A DNA stretch of 64,000 nucleotides from Eleusine coracana subsp. coracana. Lineage: Eukaryota > Streptophyta > Magnoliopsida > Poales > Poaceae. The notes beneath the pieces are model-generated. The model saw only the letters and a list, made by a program, of their open reading frames with translations, did not search any database and had not been told where the DNA came from. This document shows positions 21,744 through 32,897 of this stretch, one piece after another. The position numbers and the translations under genes were made by a program. The stretch's first letter is position 1, and each line of letters begins with the position of its first letter. The stretch covers positions 21,178,001 to 21,242,000 of the forward strand of contig CM064428.1 in the NCBI GenBank assembly GCA_032690845.1, read 5' to 3'.

Positions 21744-23418
21744 TGTAAGCTTGATGACCATTGATGATTGAATCCCTGTGGTATGGATGTTTTGGTGATA
21801 GATGACAACTATGAAATTGTGAGCTAACATCTACACGAGTGTTGTCTTTGTAGGAATCATCTCTTAACTCTATTGCAAATCATATGGATGATGGTGTCCT
21901 TGGCGATGGATGACAATCACCGCAAGCATGAGGCTTGTGAACTTGATGGAGTTCAAGGGTTGATGGAGATGGATCAAAGCGGAGAACAAGCTATGGTGCA
22001 AGTGTTTGGTACACTTGAGTAGTTGTTAGGGCTTTGAGTCCATAGGAAAAACCGGACTATCAATAGGGTCTGGGTCATTCTCTTAGGTCATGTCTAGTCG
22101 GTGATGTGTAAGGTTGCTCGGTGAAATCACAGGCACTAGGTGACAGTTGAGAAGCCAAGGAGTTGTTCGGAGAAGCCGGGAAACCAAGTCAAGCGAGGAC
22201 GACGAGTTTCAGCTTCTGGACATAGAGACTGGACAGATGGGTCAGTGGAGACCGGACTGTACAGTCACTATGTGGAGTTGTCCGGGACTTAGCGCAAAGA
22301 AGCAGGAGTCTGTCAACAGGTAAGTATGTACAGACCAGACGGTCCGGTCAGTACAAGTGCAGGGACGACAGAAGAGGTGCATTTTATGGAGGCTCCTGGA
22401 CTGGAGAGAGAAAGTGGACCGGATGTTCCGGTCCAGTGACCGGATAGTCCGGTCACTACAGGAGGAAGCAACGGACAGAGAGCAATGGCTCTGGAACAGC
22501 CGTCCGGTGGAGATCGGACTGTCCGGTCTGGAAAGTGACCGGACTATCCGGTCAGTATGTCCAGAGAGGTTGTTTCATGGAGCAACAGCTAGTTTGAGGT
22601 TGGGAGCCTATATAACTTCGTTGCTGGGGTCTTTGTGACCTCTCTTGGCCAGCATAATACCTGAGAGCATATGGTAAGGTCCAAGAGGAAAAAATGAGAG
22701 CACTAGAAGAGGATATTGGATATCTTGAGAGTGCTAGTTAGAGTAACAAGGAGCTACCTTGCACATCTAAGGCTAGGGTGTCCTTGAGGGTGTGATCTAG
22801 GTTGTTATTCTTGGTCTATGGTGAGACCTAGACCGGTTAGGTGTCGGTGATCGAGCCTATCGTGATTGGTTGTGAAGGTCGTCACAAGTTTGTACACGGT
22901 TTGAGCCTGCCGTTGGAAGGGGCATCAATAGTGAGCGCCCGTGCCGGCTCGGGGAGTACGGCAAGTTCTCGAGGGAGGCGAGCTTGTGCTTTGTGCAGCG
23001 GTGATGCACACCGTGTCTTCACTCGAGGAGTGATCGCGGGCTCGTGGGCGAGAACTCCACTTGGTGGCGGGAGGGACCGAGACTCCGGCGGGAGTGGTCC
23101 AACAAGGAGTAGGGGAAGGCGCCATCCTTCCGAGACCTCGGGAAAAATCATGAGCATCCCTTGACCCTCTCTTTACTATTCCACAATTGTGTGCTCTAGT
23201 GATAGGGTAACTTGTCCCTTGCATAGGCTAGTGTGAATAGCTTCCGTGCATTGCTTTGCATCATGAACACTAGCATGTGTAGGGTCTTGGCCTACTAGAA
23301 TTGTTTAGGTTGCAACGATCCGTTAGGTTTGAGAAGCGTGAAACTGAAGTTTTCAGATTCGTGGTCGGCTACCGATTCACACCCCCCCCCCACTCTCGGT
23401 AGGCCTTTGGTCCTTACA
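21744..23418 (+). repeat. 3' LTR of SL-2 (1675 bp)
   Basis: Perfect ends TGTAAG and CTTACA; target duplication CTACT follows. It holds the motif array at about 22230-22560 and lacks the plastid insert, so it shows the uninterrupted LTR state. Confidence 0.9.
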
Positions 23419-23423
23419 CTACT

Positions 23424-26400
23424 TATAACACCCCAGTGTCACTTTGCCCTAATGATGTATCATCTCACTTAATTCACATGCTCAAGAGAAAAATTGATGG
23501 ACTTAAGATTAAATAAAAGATCAAAGATAAGATTAATTGAGCCCAAATAAATGGAAATCAAGGGAGATCACAAACCCAAGTATTTTCAGCAGAAGTGTAC
23601 CAATATTTTTCAATAATCATGATGGGCATATAAAAAGGGAATTTTAAGGAATTTACCAGAATTTTTGGTAAAGGTTTAATAGCTGGAAAAATTTAGAGAA
23701 AGCAGAAAAACAGAGTTCAGTGTGGAATTTTTATAAATTTTTGGAGGAAGAATTCCAGGGAAAATCCTATATAAAAGTTGCTCCAAATAATGTCCTACAC
23801 CACCATAAAATGTTGCAGGCCATTCAGAATTCGTGAAGACCCCCAATTGACTCGAACAGTAAGTCTTCAGGACAGAGGAGTTTGGGTTTGACATTTCGTC
23901 AAACACCCACGGTGCCGGCGGGCCACCAGGCAGTGGCAGCGGCGTCCGGCGCCCATACCGCCGACGGGAAGTAGCTGTCCGTCCCATCCTTCACCATTTA
24001 CACCGCCATCCTCACGCTTGATCATGGCAGGCCGCCATTGCCCCCCTCCCTCGCCCTTTCTCTCTCTCGGTGCTCTCTCTCATCGCCGCCAGCCTTATCC
24101 GGAGGTCCGAGCGCAAGTGTTGGCACAAATCGCCTCTCCAGCAGCTGCTACTCACGCTGCGCAGTCCCCAGCAAGCTCTGCATGCAGCTAAGCCCGGCTA
24201 CTCCTTTCTTCTCCGGCGAGCCATCCCCAAATTCGACGCGGCCCTGTTTTTGACGGCCGGGATCGCCATGGCCGCTGTCGTCGACTGAGGTGATCGCGGC
24301 TCGATTCCTCACACCAGAGCAAGCATAGGACCATCTCGGAGCTCGCTTCTCACTCCTGACCCGTGCGGTGCAGTGTGCTCGCCGGATTCGGAAGCGGCCG
24401 AGTCGCCGGCGTCATCGCGCAGAGGGGGCTCACGGCGACAGCCCAATTCCGGCCAACCCAACGTCAAGACCACCCCCACCAAGCTTCACGGCCTCAAGGT
24501 GATACCTCCGGACCCTTCGCTTTGCCTTATCTTGCTCCGTGTGAGGTGCTCGCCGCCGGCCTTGGTGGCGCCGCACCGCCGCTTGTCGCCGGCGAGGCTT
24601 CGGAGACCCCTGCGCTTGCCACCACCACACACCGAACCCTAGCAAGCCCCTCGTCGCGTACAGCCGCACGAAGCCCCGATTCCCACTGCCGATCGCCGCC
24701 AGCAGGCCAGCCGTGCCGCAGCGCCGCCGCGCGCGCGGGGCTCTGTTTGAAATTGTGCCAATGGTAATCTTGTAAATGACTTGAAGTTTAAAAGAATTCC
24801 AGGAAAATGGTTAAAATTGTAAAATCCATATCTGGAGTTTTAGAGCTGCAAAAATAGCAAAATAAATTTTTCTAGAGTCCTTATGTTGTCCTCTTTGCCC
24901 TGGTTAGCATGGAGTTTAGGATTTGGAGATAAATTTGGAAGAATTTAATTCAAACAAACAACTGTTGTAAAGCAATTAAATTCATAATTAATTCTATGAA
25001 AATGATTAAATCACAAAAATTGGCATGCACACTCATGGCATATGTGACCCACTGACAAATGGCCATACTAAATTTATGCATATTTTCATGATTATATGCA
25101 TTTCTTGCATTTTAGGTATATGAATTTATATGACTTAATGGCATAGAAATTTACTCAGAGAAATTCCATACATGCTTATTATGCTTTTATATGTTACTGG
25201 AAAAATCCATATAATTAATTTCCACTTAGAACAATTTTAGCTAATTCAACCTTGCTAATCTCAATATTATCCTTAACAATTGCATAATTGTCACTTTGGC
25301 TTATATGTTTAAGAACATCCTCTCTGAACTTTTGCCCTAGCAATGCATTTCTTTTGCTTAACTTCATCATGTAGTGCAGTAGAGTACTCAATGGTACCAG
25401 GCTCATATTTAAAAGACTATAAACGCTATAGTTATAGTGATAACTACAATATTTCTTCTAATTAGAAGTTTGTCCCCTTTACATAATGGATTGTTCCAGC
25501 ATACATTGTATTACACAACATTTCATGCATGAGCATCATTTCACTAACTCTATTTGTTGAGGAAGTGCCATGAATCATCATACAAAAATCTTACTTTGCA
25601 TTGCATCGCATCATGTAGGAAACGAGACCGGACACAAGACCGGGACAAGCAACCCCGAGGAACTCGGAGTTGAACTGAACATCGTTGGAGCTACTAACTT
25701 CGAACAGCCCCAAGGCAAGCCCCGGTACACCCCTATGATTTTAATGTTTTGCTTGTTCTACACACTTATGAGTGTCATGACTTGTGCATTTACGTATAGG
25801 AATTGATCGAAACCATAGATGCATTATTTGATTCCTAATTCCTATGGTCTAGTTCAGATTAGGTACAAGTCTTTCGGTAGCCAAATGCTATGCTTAATAA
25901 TGTGTCAACTGATAAGGACATCACCATGCAGGATACGCGGATATCATGGCCTTCCCCAAGTTACAAGTCGTCACCAATTCGGTCGCCGCGTTCGTCTCGG
26001 ATTCAGCCGACACCCCTTCACGGTTTTGATGCGTTGGAAAGAGAACGATGACGCCGTCGTTTTGGTTCTGGTCCTAGCTCCAGAAGGGACGTGAGTCATA
26101 ATATGTGACCATGACAAGGTGTTGTGCCACCTATTTTGGGCCAACTTGGCCATGTATCGTGTCGGTCCTTAAGCCCATGTTGTGGGCGCCCCCCTGGTCG
26201 CCCCCAACCCTAGGACGTCTTTGTTTCCTACATAAACTCAGTAGCCACCGTCTTTTAGTTTCGGGTTTTGTTTAGTTCAGTTTTCCAGAGAGAAACTTGA
26301 TCGAATTATTATAACTGTGGCGACAAGTCCTTTTACAGTAATCCAGGGCCCCTGTTCTTGTTCTACACCACTGTGGTGATTAGTCCTTTTGTGTTCAGAG

Positions 26401-27573
26401 CTTGAACCTTTTCTTGTGATTCGCTTCATCCGTATTTGCAATTTCAGATTGCGTGTTTATCCTCTCTTGCTTGTGTTCTCGATTTCGCTTGCAGGAACAA
26501 TCAAGTTGTGCTTGGTGTAACGGTTGCGGGGTTGGATCTTGTCTGATTTAAGCTGGGTCGTCGACGCCGAGTTCTCCAAATTCGAGTTTATCCCCTTACC
26601 TCTCGGAAGATCAGGCCATATTTACATCATCAACGGTAGAGGTATCGAGTGGTACGGAGACTGCTCGGTATGGGTTCTTATACTGATATCCTTCACATTA
26701 TAATAATTATGCAAATGAAGCCCGTACGGGAATTGCATGTGTAGAGAGCGGTGGCAGGGTTTTTCCTTGACTGCCATAGCCCGTAAGTGTCGCGTATGGA
26801 TCGTTGTGACTCTGCAAGCAAGTATCTTGTGAAAGGTGGCCATACGTGTTATTAACTTATGCGTATGTCGTGCATTTGGATTTCTCCTGCAGGATGTACA
26901 TCGGTATATATCGCTGTCCCTCGCGAATATGAGCACCACTTGTCTCGAGCAGATTGCAGCGTAGTAAGAACTAACAATAAAAATATGCTTGTTGTCTTGA
27001 TCACTCAATTGCTGTATTGAAATTTTGCGTGAATAGTTCACAGCTAATTAAATTTATGTTCATGTCACAACCCTATTAATATGGCTAAAAGTGGAATTAG
27101 AAACTAGCCCAGTGCTGCTTTGGCAAATAAAATTCTAGCAAGCCCGATCAGCCCCCCCTGCATATTAGGAGTCAGCTTTAGAAAGCCATTTTTGACAGGT
27201 AAGTCTTACGGAGTATCTTAGATACTCAGGGTTTGTCATTGAATTTTATTGTAGGCATGTCTTCCTCTAACTTCTATTTGAGCCGTGAGCATGATGGGTG
27301 GGTCGAGGAACCAAGTAGCGAATGGACCTTTGAGTGGGTTCCTTGCTCACCGAATCACGGACCCAAGGAGTGAACCATGACTAGGGCTGTTATGGTTTAC
27401 TTAGGCTTCTCTACCGTCGTGTTTAATTATCGCTTCCGCTACGTGATGTACTAAACTATGCACTCCGAACATATGTATTGTAAATTCCACTCGGACCTTG
27501 TGTGTATGTAACAATCTGATTTCCGAACTTGGTTTGTAAGATTAATCATCACTAGGCTTGTAATAATGCACTT
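23424..27573 (+). repeat. 5' LTR of G1, truncated at its 3' end, with a solo LTR inside
   Basis: Aligns with 32898-35990 from about 24119 onward. Similarity to the 3' LTR stops after aataatgcac at 27573, where the 3' LTR continues for about 130 bp to its end. Relative to the 3' LTR it contains sL-B1 (25910-26629) and lacks about 234 bp near 26823 (present at about 34880-35113). 23880-24760 is GC-rich with spurious open frames. Confidence 0.82.
25910..26629 (+). mobile_element. sL-B1: solo LTR in the G1 5' LTR
   Basis: 720 bp, ends TGATAAGG and ATTTACATCA, flanked by 5-bp repeats TCAAC (25905-25909 and 26630-26634). The G1 3' LTR shows the empty site gtgtcaacggtag. A second copy lies at 42715-43477. 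No internal coding sequence is present, so I call it a solo LTR; orientation is arbitrary. Confidence 0.87.
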
Positions 27574-27574
27574 C

Positions 27575-28062
27575 AGGCTGAGGATGAGAACCACCGTGTG
27601 CGCATTATCCATCTTGAGGCAGAAAATTTCTCCCTCAAAAATCAGGTGGCCCAGCTAGGAGAAGAGAAGGCCGAGTTGCAGGATGAGCTCAAGGAGGTGA
27701 AGACCACAACCGATTTCATTGAGCAAGAAAAGCTAGAGGCGGAGAATGAACTTCACCATACTCGCCTCGTCAACCAAAACCTGCAAGGCACTATACACTT
27801 TCTGGAAGTCCATTTGGAGGTTGTCCAACACAACATGGAGGAAGCCAACTATGCGGTAGTAGTGCTTCAGGAGCAGGTGGAGCAAGCTCAGGAGGACCTT
27901 GAGCAAATCATTATGCATCATCAGCCCATGGATCCACAACCACAGCCGCTGGAAGTGGATGATCAGGAGCAGGAGCATGGCCCATCAGGCATTGACTACG
28001 AGGTCCCGGCGCCGCCTAACGACATGGACATGCTCTCCGACGGTGATAGTCATGCACCCTAG
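27575..28062 (+). pseudogene. G1 pre-gag coiled-coil ORF, N-terminally truncated
   Basis: Open from the LTR junction: QAEDENHRVRIIHLEAEN and onward to a stop at 28060-28062. The first 100 or so residues are a heptad-rich Glu/Leu/Lys coiled coil (LGEEKAELQDELKEVK, LEQIIMHHQP); the tail is acidic and Pro-rich. The frame is open right to the junction, so its start was removed with the end of the 5' LTR. Comparable coiled-coil ORFs lie upstream of gag in RIRE3-type elements as far as I recall; role unknown. Confidence 0.55.
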
Positions 28063-28504
28063 GCGGATGGAGCAGATGGTGTAGTAGTAGATGTCTAGGG
28101 ATGTGATGTGACCTAGTGGTAGTAGAACTTGAACGTGGGACTTACCACCGTGTATGTGTAGTACCGGTAAATTTTGTTGTAGATACTGAAGTCCCTAACC
28201 CTCCTAGCTAGCTAAGTCTCTGAGGTCAGCGACTTGGACGTAACCCCTTGGGTTGTAGTACCTTTCTAACCCGCACTTTTGGTTTGTATAAAGGTGTACC
28301 GCTACCGTCATGTACGAAGCACGTGGTGTTCAAATGTTTATAAGTAATAAAATCTGTATTTCATTATCAAGTATTCAAGTGATTAGTCATTTCTCGCGGT
28401 GACCTTCTAGAATTTATTTATTTTTCCTTGCTATCAGACGAGTTATCATCATTCCATGGTGTTCAAGTGTTGCTTGGACTAACGATGCGTTGTTCATATG
28501 GCAG
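28063..28504 (+). other. Non-coding spacer of G1
   Basis: No gene or repeat recognised between the coiled-coil ORF and the gag ATG. Confidence 0.6.
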
Positions 28505-30169
28505 ATGGTGAACACTCGTAGTGGGGCGGAAACATCCGGGGACGCACCCGAAGGGTCTCAACGCAGGGGAGGAGCACCGCGACCCCCGAACCCTCCTCCG
28601 ATGAATCCAATGGAGCAGCTGATTCACAACCAAAATCAGCTCTTCCAAATGTTTATGGCAGGCCAAAACAACCAGGGAGGTCAGCCAGCGCATCAGCCAC
28701 GAGAGCCCTCATACATTGATTTCTGGGCGACTAAACCGCTGCACTTCATGGAAGCCGAGGACCCGCTGGAGGCTGACACTTGGCTCCGCATCATTGAGTC
28801 CAAGTTTGCTCTTATTAACTGCGCCGACCACCAGAAGCCGTTGTTCGCGGCCCAGCAACTTCGTGGATCAGCAAGTACGTGGTGGGCGAACTTCCTAGAC
28901 TCGCTCCCCGCTAACCACCAGGTCATGTGGAATGAGTTTACCGAAGCTTTCCGTGCCCACCACATTCCCGCAGGTCTCGTGAAGCGGAAGCTACAGGAGT
29001 TTCTGAACTTAAAGCAAAGTTCCGGGACTGTGCAAGAGTATGCGCGGAAGTTCAATCATCTTGCCCAATATGCTTCCCATCATGTCGACACCGATGAGAA
29101 GAAGGATTGCTTTCGGGCAGGTCTTAGCCCAAAATTGCAAGATCGCTTAGCACAAGTCACCAACGGAAATTTTCATGGATTGGTGAACGCCACGATCGTG
29201 CAAGAGGACGCCATGCGTGTCAACCAGGAAGATAAGAAGAGGAAACATGCTATGGCAGGCTCATCCAACACCCCTCCTCACAAGTACAAGCTGGCAATCA
29301 CGTCACCCTCGGGGCAACGGTTCCGGGCTGTAATGCCACCAAGGGGTGGATACCACTCTTCGTCTCAGCAGCAGCAAAGACCATTCCATGGCTCATACCA
29401 GCAGCGTGCACCAGCACCACGCCCCCCACAGCAAGTGTATCAAAGTGCTAGGCCGGGACTGCAGCAACCTTGCTACAATTACGGCCGGACTGGGCATTTC
29501 GTGAAGGAATGCACCTTTCCGAAGCGCTCACAAGGCGGGGGTAACCAGCAGCACCCCAACAACAACCACAACAACAACAGCAATAACAACCGCTCCCAAC
29601 CCTCTACACCAGCACCGAAGACCGGTCATATCAACTACACTTCAGCGGAGGAAATTCAGGCCGGTGAACCGGTACTTTCGGGTACGTTCACTATTAATGA
29701 TCACTCCGTTATCGTTCTCTTCGACTCGGGAGCCACACATGATTTTATTAGCCAAGCATGCCTAGAACAGCTACAAATCACTCCCTGTCCCTTGGAAAAC
29801 CCTTATGTCATTATTTCCCCGGGTGGAAAGTTAGTTGCAAATTTTAGAGTAAGGCGGGTGGAACTCAACCTAGGAGGGAAAGTGTATCCTTCCTCTTTCA
29901 TCGTGTTGGTAGGACAGGGCATAGATATTATTTTGGGCATGAGTTGGATGAAACACCACAAAGCCGTCCTAAATATCGATTCTCGGCAAATCCATTTGAA
30001 CTCCCCACTGCACGGTCCAGCAACCTTATTTCTGCCCCACCCGAAACCTACCACTTCCAAAGTCTACCTACTGGAAGGGAAAGATCTTAAGGACATTCCC
30101 GTGGTATGTGAGTTTTCCGATGTGTTTCCGGATGACTTACCCGGTATGCCGCCCGACCGAGATTGTTGA
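28505..30169 (+). pseudogene. G1 gag and retropepsin
   Basis: ATG 28505 reads MVNTRSGAE. The gag core (FWATKPLHFMEAEDPLEADTW, QQLRGSASTWW, EFTEAFRAHHIPAGLVKRK) is a gypsy retrotransposon gag domain at about residues 70-240. A zinc knuckle remnant CYNYGRTGHFVKEC has Tyr in place of the second Cys. The retropepsin active site is LFDSGATHDFIS near 29718, with the later IILGMSWM. The frame ends at a TGA just after SDVFPDDLPGMPPDRD because of an extra base near 30163; RT continues in the next frame. Gag builds the particle; the protease would cut the polyprotein. Confidence 0.85.
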
Positions 30170-31325
30170 ATTTAAAATTGAACTCCAACCTGGTACCATT
30201 ACCGCTCCGATCTCCCGAAGACCTTATAAAATGGCTCCTAAGGAATTGGCGGAATTAAAAGAGCAGCTAAAGGAGCTTGCGGATAAGGGATTCATTCGTC
30301 CTAGCTCATCACCGTGGGGCTGTCCCGTGCTGTTTGTGAAGAAAAAGGACAAGTCGTTGCGTCTATGTGTCGACTACTGGCCATTAAACACGGTGACAAT
30401 TAAGAACAAGTATCCTCTACCGCGTATTGATATTTTATTTGATCAACTAGTTGGTGCTAAGGTTTTCTCCAAGATTGACCTTCGCTCCGGCTATCACCAA
30501 ATTAAAATTCGGCCAGAAGACATTCCAAAGACAGCTTTCTCTACGAGGTATGGTCTCTACGAATACCTAGTCATGTCTTTTGGACTAACGAATGCTCCAG
30601 CTCATTTCATGTATTTGATGAACTCGGTATTCATGCCGGAGCTGGACAAGTTTGTGGTGATATTCATTGATGACATTCTCATTTACTCCAAGTCGGAAGA
30701 AGAGCATGTTGATGATCTCCGAACTGTGCTCCAACGACTTCGTGATCATGAACTTTATGCCAAATTCAGCAAGTGCGAATTTTGGTTGAAGCGAGTTCCT
30801 TTCTTGGGCCACATCATTTCTATGGATGGCATTGAGGTTGACCCAAGTAAGGTTGAAGACGTACTCATTTGGAAGACCCCAAAGACAGTGAGGCACATCC
30901 GTAGTTTCCTCGGACTTGCCGGGTATTATCGGAAGTTTGTCCCCAATTTTTCAAGTATTGCCAAGCCAATGACTAAATTGCTAGAGAAAGACGCTAAGTT
31001 TAAGTGGAGCGAGAAATGTGAAGAAGCCTTCCAGACCCTTAAAAGACTTTTGACTACCGCTCCCGTCTTGGCTCAACCCGATCTCGCCAAGCCGTTCGAC
31101 ATATATTGTGATGCGTCCGGCACGGGTTTAGGCTGCGTGTTAATGCAAGAAGGCCACCCTACCTCTCGTCAACTTCACAAGCATGAGCAGAATTATTCAA
31201 CACATGATTTGGAATTAGCTTTGGTAGTTCTTGCTCTCAAGACCTGGAGACATTATCTTCTCGGAAATCTTGTTCATCTCTACACTGACCATAAGAGCCT
31301 TAAGTATATTGCACCTAACAAGAAC
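30163..31325 (+). pseudogene. G1 reverse transcriptase and RNase H, partial
   Basis: Starts after the frameshift at VEFKIELQPGT. RT blocks are clear: KKKDKSLRLCVDY, KIDLRSGYHQIKI, MSFGLTNAPAHF and the catalytic FIDDILIYS near 30661-30690. RNase H begins PFDIYCDASGTGLG; a few codons are missing between CVLMQEGHPTS and RQLHKHEQNY, and the frame stops at 31326-31328 after KYIAPNKN. The adjacent frame continues as ELNMR, TAG, RRWLELIKDY, so one frameshift and one CAG-to-TAG type stop separate this part from integrase. Confidence 0.87.
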
Positions 31326-31348
31326 TGAATATGAGGTAGCGAAGATGG

Positions 31349-32895
31349 TTGGAATTAATTAAGGACTACGAATTGGAGATTCATTATCACCCCGGCAAGG
31401 CTAATGTCGTGGCCGATGCATTGAGTCGTCAAAATCAATGTAATTTCCTCACACGTTGTCGTAGGGATGAGGGTGCCAAATCTGATCTTGTGGAGCCACG
31501 CCTCCGAATTCTCCCATGTGGTGCCCTATATAACCTAGCTCTTGTGCCCACACTCCGAGAGGAAATCATTGAAGCCCAAAAGAAAGATGAAGGAATGGAA
31601 CATATTCGACAGAATTTGGGTAAGGAAAAGACCAAATGTTTCCGGCAAGATGCCGATGGTGTGGTATGGTTCAAGGACCGTCTTGTTGTACCAAAGGATA
31701 TGGCGTTGCGAAAGAAGATCTTGGATGAAGCCCATCTTTCCAAGTATTCCATTCACCCAGGTAGCAATAAAATGTACCGAGGGCTAAAGGAAAAATTTTG
31801 GTGGACTCGGATGAAGTGGGAAATTGCCCGGTATGTGGCCGAGTGTGACACTTGTCAACGTGTGAAGGCTGATCATTTGAAAAAGGCCGGGCTGCTACAT
31901 CCATTAAATATTCTGGCATGGAAATGGGAGGACATCTCTATGGATTTTGTGGTTGGTTTGCCACTCACATCTAAGAAGCATGATTCCATATGGGTCGTCA
32001 TGGATCGATTAACAAAATCAGCACACTTCATTCCAGTCCATACAACCTATTCCACCAAGAAATATGCCGAGCTTTACATTTTCTGAGTACTATGCTTACA
32101 CGGCATACCGAAGACCATCATCTCCGATCGAGGACCCCAATTTGTTTCTCGATTTTGGGAACAATTGCACTCTTGCCTCAACACTACTCTATTGCGAAGC
32201 TCCGCATATCATCCGCAAACCGATGGGCAAACTGAACGGTTAATTCAATATTTGGAAGACATGTTGAGAGCGTGTGCACTAGATCATCATGGCAGTTGGG
32301 ATGATTATTTGCCGTTCGTTGAGTTCTCTTACAACAATAGTTACCAAGAAAGTTTGAGAATGTCACCATTTGAAGCCTTGTATGGTCATTTTTGCCGTAC
32401 TCCATTAAATTGGTCCGAATCGGGCGAAAGGATTACCTTTGGTCCAGATCTAGTCAAACAAGCCGAAGAAAAGGTACAAGAAATTCAAGCTAACATGAAA
32501 GCCGCACAATCCCGACAAATTAGCTATGCCAACAAGAGAAGACGTCTACTGGAATTTGAAGAAGGTGACCATGTATATCTTCGGGTTTCTCCCAATAAAG
32601 GCATATCCCGATTTGGGGTTAAAGGCAAATTGGCTCCCCGGTATATTGGTCCTTACCCGATTATGGAAAAGTGTAGTTCGGTCGCTTACCGATTGCAATT
32701 ACCGGAGAAGTTATCTCGTGTCCATAATGTGTTCCATGTGTCCCAACTCAAGAAGTGCTTAAAGCCCCCTATTGATGTTGTCATTGATGACACGACACCA
32801 TTACAAGAAGACTTGTCGTATCCCGAACACCCCGTTCGGATTCTTGATCAAAAGGACCGGCTGACACGCAATCGGACCATCACCTTCTACAAAGT
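31349..32895 (+). pseudogene. G1 integrase and end of pol
   Basis: One frame contains HPGKANVVADALSRQ, the HHCC zinc domain (H in IHPGSNK, then CDTCQRVKA), the catalytic core (MDFVVGLPL, VMDRLTKSAHF, SDRGPQF, YHPQTDGQTER) and the GPY/F-type module (GKLAPRYIGPY) with HNVFHVSQLKK. A TGA at 32084-32086 inside AELYIF.VLCLHG breaks the core. The chromodomain-side tail is readable to NRTITFYKV, then the sequence jumps into LTR DNA at about 32890-32900, so the C-terminal end is lost. The first stretch (31349) uses an internal Met; the true upstream is fused to RNase H. Confidence 0.85.
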
Positions 32896-32897
32896 GC

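Larger units (their letters stand above)
12504..23418 (+). mobile_element. SL-2: complete non-autonomous SIRE-like copia element, 10.9 kb
   Basis: Defined by two homologous LTRs (12504-14655, 21744-23418), ends TGTAAG/CTTACA, 5-bp direct repeats CTACT, a tRNA-iMet primer site and a purine tract. The interior holds a gag-like frame and an extra ORF. No protease, integrase, reverse transcriptase or RNase H motif is readable between 16727 and 18736 or anywhere else, so mobility would depend on enzymes supplied in trans. Both frames carry only in-frame stops and no frameshift. Confidence 0.88.

Noticed and set aside
24038..24767. Overlapping open frames in the G1 5' LTR, repeated at 33140-33560
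   Set aside because: They lie in the GC-rich part of an LTR and exist in several frames on both strands; not coding.
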